30,826 nt of DNA from an uncultured Collinsella sp. (GTDB lineage: Bacteria > Actinomycetota > Coriobacteriia > Coriobacteriales > Coriobacteriaceae). A program made the position numbers and the translations under genes. Positions 20,550 through 28,667 of the stretch are shown here, piece by piece (within the stretch, counting starts at the first letter, position 1; the number at the start of each line of letters is the position of its first letter). The stretch is taken from NCBI GenBank assembly GCA_900765185.1, contig CAAFQT010000269.1:1-30826 (forward strand). The letters run 5' to 3'. A model generated the notes under the pieces. It was not told the DNA's origin. It did no database searches and saw only the letters and a list, made by a program, of their open reading frames with translations.

Positions 20550-23267
20550 TCAGTTGTTATTGCCGCCATCGAGCAATGCCTCAAAATCCTTCGCCGGCAT
20601 GGGGCGGTAGTAGAGGAAGCCCTGAGCGTAGCGGGCGCCCATTTGTCGTAGCATGTTCGCCTGCTCATTTGTCTCGACGCCTTCGACCTCGACGGGCAGA
20701 TGGAGCGACTGCGCCATTTCGAGCATCGATGAAATGATTTGCGTGCTGCGGCCTTGATCGCGGTCGGTGGGTACAAAGGCGCGGTCGAGCTTGATGACGT
20801 CGACGTTGACGTTCTTGAGCATCGCGAGCGTGGACTGACCGGTGCCAAAATCGTCCATATAGGTCGAGAAGCCGCGGGTGTGCAGGTCGGCCGTCAGTTT
20901 GTCCACGGCCTCGGACTCTCCCGTATAAGCCGTCTCAGTGATCTCGATACGCATGAGCTCGGGCGGTAGGTTGTATTGGGCGGCGAGCGCCCCCATATGC
21001 TCGGCAACGTCGCAGGCAAGGATATCCACGCGCGACACATTAAGCGAAACCGGAACCACACGAAGCCCTCGATCGATGCGCTCGCGCAGCCACGAGGCGA
21101 CACCCTGCCAAATGTACTTGTCGAGCGTCACCACAAAGCCGCTTTCCTCGAGTGCGGGGATAAACGTTGCGGGCGAAATGAGAGAGCCGTCCTTGTCAAT
21201 CCAGCGGGTGAGTGCTTCGGCGCCAATAATCTCACCGGTTTCCATATCGACCTGGGGCTGCAAGTGGTAGGTAATACGACCGTCTGAGAGCGCGTACTGG
21301 AATTCGGTCAGCGTGCGGTGGAACGCGACTTCGCGCTCGTATTCCGCGGGGCAGAAAATGGCAATGCGCTCCTTAAAGTCGTTTTTTGCGCGTCGATTGG
21401 TAAACATGGCCTTCGCCTGCGCATCGATGGTGATCTCCTCATTGGAGTCGATGGGGTAAACGCCCATGGACGGCCAAAAACCTACGCCGTCGTCGTGCTT
21501 GGCTACAGCCTCGTGCACGCGCGCATAGACTCGGTGAACGAAATCGTGCTCAAAGGGTATGAGCAGACAGAAGTCGTCTTGCCCCCAGTATCCCGCGACA
21601 CCCATGTCGGCGTTCTCGATATCCTTGAGCACCGTGCCCACATCGGCAAGCATACGGTCGCCTTCGGCCTGTCCATACCATTCGTTAAATAGGCGCATGT
21701 GGCCCATGTCGACGGTGGCGATACACCAAGCGTCGTCGCGCCTTGCCTTGATGATGGCATTGGCACGGCGCATAAACTCGCTGGGTCGGTAGAGACCTGT
21801 GAGCATATCGATGCGTTCGGCGATTGCGCTTTTGCGTTCGACCTCGGGTATAGGGAGGCTGTCGTTGGGGACAAGCCCGCCAGCTGTGCGAAGACGACGA
21901 TCGAGTTCGCCCAAAACAGTCGATGCTTGGGAGTCCAGGCGTTCGTAAAAGGTCGGGACGACAAGACAGACGGGAGCAATGGTGTCGCCCGCGATTTGCA
22001 CAGGAGCGAAAACGGCCTCTTTAAGGTGGTGGGTCAGTTGCTCGAATGCCTCGTGGTCCAAATCGTTGCTGAGCACGACAAACTGGACGCTTCGTGAACG
22101 GTAGACCCGGCTCCTGCCGCGGGTGATCGACAGCATGCGGCCCGCGTATTCGGCAAGCATGTTGTCGACAGCCTCGGCCCCGTAGAGCTCGTTGAGCTTA
22201 GTCGTGCCACGAACGCGCACCGCTATAAGCCCTGTCTTGCAACGGTCAAGGCGGCAGGTATCGATGGCATTGACCAGCATGCGCTGCGTTCCGAGGCCTG
22301 TGGCGGCGTCGACGGTTTCGGCGAGTGAGTGGTTGACGAGCTCGCCGACATAGAGCGAGGGGACATTTTCGTCGCCGTCGATGCGAAACCCGCGAGCACG
22401 GCAGAGGACGTAGTCGCCGACGGCATTGCGCACACGATACTGCATGACGCGACGGTGCTTGGTGCCGTTATAGACCTGGTCGATGTCGTTGATGTAGGCC
22501 TCAAGGTCATCGGGATGCACGCGCGTTTTCCAGTAATCGCGACAGTTGTCTATGTGCTCCGAGGGAAGGCCAAGATCGCGCAAGGCGCCTTGCGACCAAA
22601 GGGTGCGATGTTTGTCCAAGTTCTCGATAAAGAAATAGCGGCCCTCGTTGAGCATCGAAAAGGCCTCGAAAATACGGTCGCTTATTTCGAAGTCGTCGGC
22701 GTGGACTTGCGTGATATTGCGTCGATCAAGGTGCATGGCATGACGTAGCTTGTAGTCGTACATGCGATGGTCGGCATCGAGCGTCATGCGATTGGGGGCT
22801 TCGCCCAGGGCGGGGTCGGCATACGACACTCCATAGCTAAACGAGCGGGGCATCTCGGAATCGTTGTTTTTGAGTAGGACCGTTCGGCAGTGTTCCAGAC
22901 GTTCGGCGAGGTCGTCCTCGGTCGCAATCGTAGATAGGATGGCAAACTCGTCGCCGCCTATGCGAAACGCCGCTTCGTCCACTTTCATATACAGCTTGAG
23001 ATAAAGGCTTACCTGCAAGATATAGCGGTTGCCCTCGTCATGGCCAAAGACGTCGTTGCAGTGCTTGAGATTGTCGATATCGATGTACGCCATGGTAACG
23101 GGGGTGTCCTGCTCCCAGAGCTCCTCGAGGGAACGGGCAAAGCCGCCGCGGTTGCCAAGTCCGGTAAGCTGGTCGGTAAAGGCGGTCCTAATCAGATCAT
23201 CCTGACGATCGAGAAGGTCGCGAACGGTCTTTTCGAGCGTTTCGGTGTAATTGCTGACAGTATCCAT
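20550..23267 (-). CDS. GGDEF-PAS-GGDEF-GGDEF-EAL cyclic-di-GMP protein
   Basis: A 905-residue protein. An N-terminal coil is followed by a GGDEF domain with an intact motif (FRIGGDEF, GGDEF at 104-108, no I-site). Then come a PAS-like segment (about 220-325), a degenerate GGDEF (RSRSVQF), another degenerate GGDEF (GYWGQDDF near 557-564) and a C-terminal EAL domain. The EAL domain has key residues in place: EAL at 684-686 (GAEALTRW), SLNVS, EITETAY, MDDFGTG near 804, VIKLD and VEGVET. It could both make and hydrolyse cyclic di-GMP. It is cytosolic by sequence. The ATG at 23267 has no evident SD, unusual for this window. It is upstream of the paralogue on the same strand. Confidence 0.92.
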   Translation of the reverse strand: MDTVSNYTETLEKTVRDLLDRQDDLIRTAFTDQLTGLGNRGGFARSLEELWEQDTPVTMAYIDIDNLKHCNDVFGHDEGNRYILQVSLYLKLYMKVDEAAFRIGGDEFAILSTIATEDDLAERLEHCRTVLLKNNDSEMPRSFSYGVSYADPALGEAPNRMTLDADHRMYDYKLRHAMHLDRRNITQVHADDFEISDRIFEAFSMLNEGRYFFIENLDKHRTLWSQGALRDLGLPSEHIDNCRDYWKTRVHPDDLEAYINDIDQVYNGTKHRRVMQYRVRNAVGDYVLCRARGFRIDGDENVPSLYVGELVNHSLAETVDAATGLGTQRMLVNAIDTCRLDRCKTGLIAVRVRGTTKLNELYGAEAVDNMLAEYAGRMLSITRGRSRVYRSRSVQFVVLSNDLDHEAFEQLTHHLKEAVFAPVQIAGDTIAPVCLVVPTFYERLDSQASTVLGELDRRLRTAGGLVPNDSLPIPEVERKSAIAERIDMLTGLYRPSEFMRRANAIIKARRDDAWCIATVDMGHMRLFNEWYGQAEGDRMLADVGTVLKDIENADMGVAGYWGQDDFCLLIPFEHDFVHRVYARVHEAVAKHDDGVGFWPSMGVYPIDSNEEITIDAQAKAMFTNRRAKNDFKERIAIFCPAEYEREVAFHRTLTEFQYALSDGRITYHLQPQVDMETGEIIGAEALTRWIDKDGSLISPATFIPALEESGFVVTLDKYIWQGVASWLRERIDRGLRVVPVSLNVSRVDILACDVAEHMGALAAQYNLPPELMRIEITETAYTGESEAVDKLTADLHTRGFSTYMDDFGTGQSTLAMLKNVNVDVIKLDRAFVPTDRDQGRSTQIISSMLEMAQSLHLPVEVEGVETNEQANMLRQMGARYAQGFLYYRPMPAKDFEALLDGGNNN

Positions 23268-23590
23268 GTCGTAAGCGGCTTTCTGAGGTCGGGCGGATTG
23301 CGTCGGGCGAGCTCGTTGTGCACACGCGTTGTTGTTCGGCGCTTTGCGTGTATCCAGGCCCCGCCTTGCTGCGTTGTTGGGTTACTTTACCGGCTAATAG
23401 TTCGCTGTTGATAACTACTGCGTAGTATAAACAACAGCACACAATTATATATGGGTGCACATGCTGTGGGCGGCCATTATTCGACAAACGGCAGCGCGAC
23501 GATGCGATGTCCGATAAAAATGCGACTGAGGCGATATATGTTGACGGGTATACTTGTCCCGGTTTTAAACGCAGGAACGGAGATGGTCGC
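23268..23590. other. Divergent intergenic region
   Basis: This 323-bp gap separates the minus-strand EAL gene from the plus-strand patatin gene. It holds an AT-rich central stretch (about 23395-23455) suited to divergent promoters. TATACT at 23549-23554 would be a -10 placing the patatin transcript start near 23561. I see no RNA gene, repeat family copy or convincing ORF. Confidence 0.5.
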
Positions 23591-24460
23591 ATGGCACAGC
23601 CGGATACGACGCGTACGGTGGGGCTCGCGCTCGAGGGAGGCGGCTACCGCGGTATGTATACGGCGGGCGTGCTCGACGTTTGGATGGAGCATGGCCTGAC
23701 CTGCGACCATATGGTGGGCGTCTCGGCGGGAGCGGCATTTGGCTATAACTTTAAGTCGCGCCAGATTGGTCGTGCCATCCGTTACAACAAGGCATATTGC
23801 GCCGACAAGCGCTATGCGAGTGTGACAAGCTGGCTGCGTACCGGCGATATGTTCAATGCCGATTTTGCCTATCACGAGGTGCCGATCGAGCGCGATCCCA
23901 TCGACCTGGAGTCATACCGCGCCTGCCCCATGCGGTTTACGTGCGTGTGTACCGATATCGAGACGGGCGAGGCGGTCTATCATGATCTGCCCTATGGCGA
24001 TGAGCGCGACATTGAGTGGATTCGCGCGTCGTCGGCGATTCCCGTGGCAACGCGCCCCGTGGCTATTGAGGGACGCAAATATCTGGACGGCGGTGTTGCG
24101 GATTCCATTCCCAGCGCTTGGCTGTTTGAGCAGGGCTATGACCGCAACGTGGTGGTGCTTACGCAGCCGGCGGGCTTTGTGAAGCAGCCCAATAGCGTGA
24201 TGCCCATGCTGCGGCGCGTGTTTCGCCACTATCCTGCTTTTGTTTCAGCGCTTGAGCATCGGCATGAGGTCTACAATGCCACGCTCGGTGACCTGGCACG
24301 TCGCGAGGCTGCTGGCGAGGTCTTTGTGGTGCGGCCGAGCGAATCGGTAAAGGTGCCATCACTCTGTCGCGAGCCGGATGAGCTCGAGCGCATCTATCAG
24401 GTCGGTCGCCGCGATGCGGAGGCGACTTTGCCGGCGTTGGAGGCCTACCTAGCGGGGTAG
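23591..24460 (+). CDS. Patatin-like phospholipase
   Basis: A 289-residue patatin-domain serine hydrolase of the RssA/YjjU size class. The oxyanion-hole motif is EGGGYRG (GGGYRG at 16-21), the nucleophile elbow GVSAG is at 43-47 with catalytic Ser45, and the catalytic dyad aspartate is in YLDGGVAD (about Asp166). It would hydrolyse acyl esters of phospholipids or other lipids; no signal peptide is present, so it is probably cytoplasmic or peripheral. ATG 23591 is chosen because GGAGA lies upstream and a plausible -10 (23549-23554) lies after the longer in-frame ATG at 23507. It is monocistronic and closed by a strong hairpin. Confidence 0.9.
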   Translation: MAQPDTTRTVGLALEGGGYRGMYTAGVLDVWMEHGLTCDHMVGVSAGAAFGYNFKSRQIGRAIRYNKAYCADKRYASVTSWLRTGDMFNADFAYHEVPIERDPIDLESYRACPMRFTCVCTDIETGEAVYHDLPYGDERDIEWIRASSAIPVATRPVAIEGRKYLDGGVADSIPSAWLFEQGYDRNVVVLTQPAGFVKQPNSVMPMLRRVFRHYPAFVSALEHRHEVYNATLGDLARREAAGEVFVVRPSESVKVPSLCREPDELERIYQVGRRDAEATLPALEAYLAG

Positions 24461-24470
24461 GGGTTGCATA

Positions 24471-24518
24471 CGGAAAGCGCATCCCGGAATGGAGCTCCAA
24501 ACTGGGATGCGCTTTCCG
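24471..24518. terminator. Bidirectional terminator hairpin
   Basis: A perfect 15-bp stem (24471-24485 with 24504-24518) encloses an inner GGAGCTCC palindrome. It lies between the convergent patatin and thiE genes. The arms carry AAAG/CTTT but no long T-run follows, so it may need help to terminate. Confidence 0.75.
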
Positions 24519-24561
24519 CTCTTGAAGATATGAGGCTGCAGAGCAACTGCTCGGCTTGCGT

Positions 24562-25257
24562 TTATGCCTGCTGCCAGGTGTCGACGAGCTCCTTGGCTGC
24601 GGCGTAGGGGTCGTCGGCACTGCACACGGCGCTCACCACAAAGAAGCCGTCGACGCCGGTGGCCTTGAGCTGCGGCAGATCGGCCGTCTTGACGCCGCCA
24701 CCCACCACGATGGGCACGGGGCTTGCCGCATGGAGGGCGGCCAAGTCCTCAAAGCTCTTGGTGATGATGGAGCCGTCGGCCGCGCGTCCGCAATCGCGCT
24801 TGGTCTCGGTCTCGTGGAGCGGGCCCACGCCCAGGTAATCGACCGGGCTCATGTCGGCGGTCTTGACGTACTCGAGCATCTCCTCGCAACGGGCCGAAAG
24901 ACCCACGATGGCATCGGGGCCCAGCAGCTTGCGGCAGACCTCGACGGGGATGTCGCTCTGGCCCACGTGCACGCCATCGACGGCAATGCCCTGCTCGCGT
25001 GCGGCAAGCACACAGTCCAGACGGTCGTCGATGAGCAGGGCGACCTGGCCGGTCTTGCCGGCACGTGCGATTGCCTGCGCTGCGTCGCTCGTCAACGCGA
25101 TGATCTCGCGCGCGCTTGCCACCTTGGAGCGCACCTGAATGCAGGTAAAGCCGGCGTCGAGCGCCTGGGCCACCACATCGCCCACGGGGCGACCGAGCGT
25201 GTTTTCGGGGCCGAGCACCAGATAGGCCGAGATATCAAGGTTGTCGCGGATGCTCAT
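24562..25257 (-). CDS. thiE: Thiamine-phosphate synthase
   Basis: A 231-residue TIM-barrel enzyme joining hydroxymethylpyrimidine diphosphate and thiazole phosphate to thiamine phosphate. Motifs are CIQVRSK (substrate loop, normally QLR.K), LLIDDRLDCVLA (IndR..lA), GVHVGQSDIP, IVGLSARCEE, and DYLGVGPLHETETKRDC, matching the DYlGvGP...T.TK signature. The phosphate-binding IGGI turn appears as VVGGGVK. It overlaps the preceding gene by four bases (ATGA), so translation is coupled. It is last in the TPP-riboswitch operon. Confidence 0.95.
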   Translation of the reverse strand: MSIRDNLDISAYLVLGPENTLGRPVGDVVAQALDAGFTCIQVRSKVASAREIIALTSDAAQAIARAGKTGQVALLIDDRLDCVLAAREQGIAVDGVHVGQSDIPVEVCRKLLGPDAIVGLSARCEEMLEYVKTADMSPVDYLGVGPLHETETKRDCGRAADGSIITKSFEDLAALHAASPVPIVVGGGVKTADLPQLKATGVDGFFVVSAVCSADDPYAAAKELVDTWQQA

Positions 25258-25595
25258 CGTGCTTCCTCCTGCTTTTTGATTTGTGCTTCCATGCGCTCGA
25301 GCTTGCCGTTCATGGTATCGGTAAAACCGGGGCGAATATCTGCCTTAAGCACAACTTCGGTGCGGATGCCCTTGTTTGCCAGAACAAAGGTCGCGTCGCG
25401 CACGACCTGCATGACCTCGTCCCAGTCGCCCTCGATTTCGGTGAACATCGAGCTGGTGCGGTTGGGAAGACCGCTTTCGCGAATGACACGCACGACCTCG
25501 GCGACTTCGGCGGAGAGCTCGTCGCCCGTACCGCACGGGGCGATGGCAACGGCGACCAGCGTGTTCATGCCGGTATTGGTTGCGGGCTCGGACAT
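25254..25595 (-). CDS. MTH1187/YkoF-type thiamine-binding protein
   Basis: A 113-residue protein of the MTH1187 (DUF77) family, a ferredoxin-like dimer that binds thiamine or its HMP precursor. Signature segments are VAVAIAPCGTGDELSAEVAE (family P.GTG.S.s.yva), VIRESGLPNRTSSMFTEIEG and GDWDEVMQVVRDA. It lies three bases after the thiM stop and overlaps thiE by four bases, so it is firmly within the thi operon. This supports a role in cytosolic thiamine or precursor trafficking. A second in-frame ATG at codon 10 (25568) also gives a full family domain. Confidence 0.88.
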   Translation of the reverse strand: MSEPATNTGMNTLVAVAIAPCGTGDELSAEVAEVVRVIRESGLPNRTSSMFTEIEGDWDEVMQVVRDATFVLANKGIRTEVVLKADIRPGFTDTMNGKLERMEAQIKKQEEAR

Positions 25596-25598
25596 GGC

Positions 25599-26438
25599 TT
25601 ATGCCTCCTCGAGCTCGAGCTGGTTGTCGGCGATGTCCTGGGCGGTTGCGCGGTAGAGCTCGTCGATAAAGGCGACCTTAAAGCTTGCCGGGGCATCGGC
25701 GACGGCGGCGGCACGCGTGCCGGCCACGTTGTAGACGGCGGTACCGCAGACGGCTGCCGTAAACGGATCGGCGGCACAGGCGTACACGGCAAGCACGCCG
25801 CCCTGCGAGCAACCGCAGCCGGTGATCTTGGACATGAGCGGGCTGCCGCCGTGGGACTTGGCCACGGTCGAGCCGTCGGTGATCAGGTCGACCTCGCCCG
25901 AGACTACCACGGCGCCGCCGGTGTAGCGCGCAAGCGCCACGGCAGCATCGCGGGCGGCGTCAACCGTATCGGTGGTGTCGACACCGCGTACGCGGCTCAG
26001 GTCTGCCGCCTCGCCCTCAAGGCCCCACAGGCCGGCGAGTGCGATGATCTCGGAAGCGTTGCCGCGCACGATGGTGGGCTTGTACTGCTTGAGCTCGTTT
26101 ACCAGCTGGGTGCGCAGACTGCCAATGCCCAGACCCACTGGATCGAGCACCCAGGGCTTGCCGGCGTCGTGTGCGGTCTTGGCCGCGCGGGGAATCGTCT
26201 GCTCGTAGATGGGGAAGAGCGTGCCCATGTTGAGATAGATGGCGCCGCCGCCGGCAACGAGCGCCTCGCCCTCGTCGGGCAGGTAGACCATGGCGGCCGA
26301 ACCGCCCACGGCGAGCTGCGCGTTGGCGACAAAGTCGATCGTCACCGTGTTGGTGATGGAGCCGGCCATCGGGTTGGTGGCGCGAATCTCGTCCACGGCC
26401 TTGACCACATGTTGCTTAAGCTGTTCCGAATCAATCAC
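25599..26438 (-). CDS. thiM: Hydroxyethylthiazole kinase
   Basis: A 279-residue ribokinase-fold enzyme phosphorylating 4-methyl-5-hydroxyethylthiazole for salvage. Motifs are ITNTVTIDFVANAQLAVGGS (substrate-binding N-terminus), WVLDPVGLGIGSLRT, VRGNASEIIAL and the anion-hole/catalytic SKITGCGCSQGG, normally TG(T/C)GC. The start is GTG at 26438: AAGGAGG lies eight bases upstream, and the nearby ATG is in a frame that stops at once. First gene of the operon, behind a TPP riboswitch and terminator. Neither thiC, thiD nor thiG is present in the window, so this locus alone encodes thiazole salvage plus coupling. Confidence 0.95.
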   Translation of the reverse strand: MIDSEQLKQHVVKAVDEIRATNPMAGSITNTVTIDFVANAQLAVGGSAAMVYLPDEGEALVAGGGAIYLNMGTLFPIYEQTIPRAAKTAHDAGKPWVLDPVGLGIGSLRTQLVNELKQYKPTIVRGNASEIIALAGLWGLEGEAADLSRVRGVDTTDTVDAARDAAVALARYTGGAVVVSGEVDLITDGSTVAKSHGGSPLMSKITGCGCSQGGVLAVYACAADPFTAAVCGTAVYNVAGTRAAAVADAPASFKVAFIDELYRATAQDIADNQLELEEA

Positions 26439-26458
26439 TGCACATGCCTCCTTGGCAT

Positions 26459-26490
26459 AGAAAAGGGGCGCTGTGCATAGACAGCGCCCC
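26459..26490 (-). terminator. Riboswitch-controlled terminator of the thi operon
   Basis: GGGGCGCTGT (26465-26474) and ACAGCGCCCC (26481-26490) form a perfect 10-bp stem with a 6-base loop. On the minus strand TTTTC follows. It lies between the TPP aptamer and thiM, as expected for transcription attenuation by TPP. Confidence 0.92.
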
Positions 26491-26500
26491 TGTCAAGGCG

Positions 26501-26597
26501 GCATGCTCCCTACGCCAGCATTAACTGACAGGTTCAAAGGATTGGGCCCATTGCCCTCTCAGCCTTGTGGTTTGCACCGCCGGCACTCCCGCATCGA
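26501..26597 (-). promoter_or_regulatory. TPP riboswitch (THI element)
   Basis: Read on the minus strand, the aptamer has a P1 arm GATGC, then GGGAGTGCCGG, the invariant GGCTGAGAGGGC (pyrimidine-sensing J3/2 region), AACCTGTCAGTTAATGCTGG (pyrophosphate-sensor helices) and GCGTAGGGAGC, closing with GCATG. These match the THI-box consensus CUGAGA...ACCUG...GUUAAUGC...GCGUAGGGA. It heads thiM, a thiamine-binding protein and thiE. Confidence 0.97.
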
Positions 26598-26621
26598 ATC
26601 TGTTGTTCCCTATACTAGCGC

Positions 26622-26656
26622 ACCTGACAAAATAAACCTGTCCCTTTTTGGCAGGT
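26622..26656. repeat. Palindromic repeat, copy B (inverted relative to copy A)
   Basis: This 35-bp element is the reverse complement of 7161-7195 with two differences. Its arms can pair around the core CCTGTCCC. It lies between the divergent TPP-riboswitch promoter and the HAD gene promoter (TACAAT at 26660-26665), so it may also shape both promoters. Confidence 0.88.
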
Positions 26657-26696
26657 CGGTACAATAGACGGGATAAAGAATGACCGAGGGGGCTTT

Positions 26697-27605
26697 ATGA
26701 TCAAACTTGTGCTGACCGATATGGACGATACGCTGATTCCGGCCGGGCATGACGGCGCCAGCGACTACGCCATTGAGGGCATTCATGCCATGCAGGCGGC
26801 GGGTCTGCACTTTGGCCCGGTTTCGGGTCGCCAGCCGTCCGCGATGGGCTGGATGTTCAAAAATCGTTCCGAGTGTTTTTCGACTGGCGCGTTCTGTAAC
26901 GGCCAGGTGATGTTTGTCGGCGGCGAAGTAGTCGCATCGCACGCAATCGACAACGATGCCCTGATGCGTCTGGCCGATTACCTCGAGCAAGAGACCGACG
27001 ATACCTATCTAAAGGTCTACAGCCTGGGTGATGACTTTTGGGATAACGATGCCTATTGCGTGACGAGCGACCCCGAGCGCGTGCGTCGCGCTATGGAGTC
27101 GGGTGGCAACGCGTGGCTCAAGGGCGAAGAGGCCCCGTGCCGTCCCGTCGTCGATGACGCGCCGGTGTTCAAGGCGAATATCTGGAGTGCTCGTTCGCGT
27201 GAGGAGCTCGCGGAGCTACGCGAGCGCGTTGCCGCTGAGGTGCCGGAACTCTCGCTCGTGTTTCCCAACAATCGTGTGCGCCTGTTCGACATTCTTCCAG
27301 CAGGTTGGGACAAGGGTTGCGCTGCGCTGGAGCTGGCGCGCGCTTTGGACCTGACGTCCGACGAGGTGGCCGTATTTGGCGATTCCGATAACGACCTGCC
27401 CATGATCGGTGCCGTCCCCAACTCCGTTGCAGTCGCCAATGCCAACGAGGCCGTCACGGCTGCCGCGCGCTGGCATATCGGCGCTGCGGCAGACGATGCG
27501 GTTGCCGGGGCTCTGCATCAGATTGCCGCCTGCGCCGCGACGGGGGAGATGCCGTCGTTTATGCGTCAGGCAGATGCGGCGGGTTCGGGTATCGCGGACG
27601 TCTAG
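26697..27605 (+). CDS. Cof-type HAD-IIB family hydrolase
   Basis: A 302-residue haloacid-dehalogenase phosphatase of the Cof subfamily, acting on small phosphorylated metabolites; the natural substrate is unknown. Motif I is TDMDDTL with Asp8 (nucleophile) and Asp10, motif II is in FGPVSGRQP, and the C2B cap domain spans about 85-190. Motif III is GWDKGCA, and motif IV is FGDSDNDLPMIG near 226-237. The Cof signature normally has DLDGT; DMDDT is an acceptable variant. It begins at ATG 26697 with GAGGGGG upstream and ends 10 bases before the LysR gene, so the two are probably co-transcribed. Confidence 0.9.
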   Translation: MIKLVLTDMDDTLIPAGHDGASDYAIEGIHAMQAAGLHFGPVSGRQPSAMGWMFKNRSECFSTGAFCNGQVMFVGGEVVASHAIDNDALMRLADYLEQETDDTYLKVYSLGDDFWDNDAYCVTSDPERVRRAMESGGNAWLKGEEAPCRPVVDDAPVFKANIWSARSREELAELRERVAAEVPELSLVFPNNRVRLFDILPAGWDKGCAALELARALDLTSDEVAVFGDSDNDLPMIGAVPNSVAVANANEAVTAAARWHIGAAADDAVAGALHQIAACAATGEMPSFMRQADAAGSGIADV

Positions 27606-27615
27606 GGAGGCCATC

Positions 27616-28512
27616 ATGAAGCTTCAACAGCTCAGGTATGTCGTCAAAGTTGCCGAATGCGGCAGCATCACCGAGGCCTCGCGCCGGCTCTTTGTGTCGC
27701 AGCCTTCGATTACCGCGTCGATCCGCGATCTCGAAAACGAGATGGGTGTGCACATCTTTGAGCGCACCAACAAGGGTGTCATTGTGTCCGAGGAGGGCGA
27801 GACCTTCTTGGGCTACGCGCGCCAGGTGCTCGATCAGGCGGATCTGCTCGAAGGCAAGTACAAGGGCGCGTCCGAGCAGGTGCCGCACTTTAGTGTGAGC
27901 TGCCAGCATTATTCCTTTGCCGTCAACGCGTTTGTCGATGTGATCCGTGAGTTCGATGCCGCGCGCTATGACTTTACCCTGCGCGAGGAGCAGACTCACG
28001 AGATTATCGAGGACGTCGCGCATATGAAAAGCGAACTGGGCATCCTATATCTGTCCGAGCACAACCGCGAGGTCATCGAGCGCATGCTGGTGGCCAACGA
28101 GCTCGTGTTCGAAGGGCTCTTCTGCGCCACGCCGCACGTTTTTGTGTGCGCAGACCATCCGCTGGCGGGCCGCTCCAGCGTGACGCTCGAGGACTTGGAA
28201 GACTACCCGTTCCTGTCCTATGAGCAGGGCAGCTATAACTCGTTCTATTATTCCGAGGAACTGACCTCGACGTTTGAGCGTCGCAAGAATATCCGCGTGC
28301 GCGATCGCGCGACACTGTTCAATCTGGCCATGGGCCTCAACGGCTACACGGTATGCTCAGGCGTGATCAGTCACGAGCTCAACGGCCCCGGCATCATCTC
28401 GATTCCGCTCGATGTGGACGAGTACATGGAGATCGGCATCATCACGCGCAAGAACACGACGCTCACGCGCTACGGACAGGCCTATATCGACGCGATCCGT
28501 CAGCATATCTAG
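27616..28512 (+). CDS. LysR-family transcriptional regulator (methionine-linked by context)
   Basis: A 298-residue LTTR. The HTH is MKLQQLRYVVKVAECGSITE and ASRRLFVSQPSITASIRDLE (1-40), with the wing GVHIFERTNKGVIVSEEGE. The effector domain (about 90-290) includes ELGILYLSEHNREVIERML and FVCADHPLAGRSSVTLEDLE. It resembles the CysB/MetR-like LTTRs. ATG 27616 is chosen because of the SD GGGAGG; an upstream in-frame extension overlaps the HAD gene and is rejected. It is immediately upstream of a methionine-synthase-like gene in the same direction, with two dyads in the gap, so it is a good candidate regulator of that gene. Confidence 0.88.
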   Translation: MKLQQLRYVVKVAECGSITEASRRLFVSQPSITASIRDLENEMGVHIFERTNKGVIVSEEGETFLGYARQVLDQADLLEGKYKGASEQVPHFSVSCQHYSFAVNAFVDVIREFDAARYDFTLREEQTHEIIEDVAHMKSELGILYLSEHNREVIERMLVANELVFEGLFCATPHVFVCADHPLAGRSSVTLEDLEDYPFLSYEQGSYNSFYYSEELTSTFERRKNIRVRDRATLFNLAMGLNGYTVCSGVISHELNGPGIISIPLDVDEYMEIGIITRKNTTLTRYGQAYIDAIRQHI

Positions 28513-28559
28513 ACTGCTGCGTCCTGTACAGGTCAAATCTCTTCATGGCAATCCCAACT

Positions 28560-28627
28560 GATATAGGAAGCATCTATATCAAACTGTTATAAACGTATAT
28601 TTTACGATGGCTATATGAGCGCTCATA
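28560..28627 (+). promoter_or_regulatory. Two operator-like dyads upstream of the MetE-like gene
   Basis: GATATAG-N7-CTATATC occupies 28560-28580, and the perfect palindrome TATGAGCGCTCATA occupies 28614-28627. Between them lies an AT-rich stretch (GTTATAAACGTATATTTTAC) suitable for promoter -10 sequences. The first has the spacing expected for a LysR dimer site. The second ends 40 bases before the start codon and could be a second operator. Their use by the adjacent LysR protein is inferred. Confidence 0.55.
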
Positions 28628-28667
28628 CTTTGTCCCAGTAAAGCAACCAATGCAAAGGGAGATATCT

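Noticed and set aside
23507..23590. Longer N-terminus for the patatin-like protein (start at 23507)
   Set aside because: The extension is non-conserved in character and precedes the likely -10 at 23549-23554. GGAGA precedes ATG 23591.
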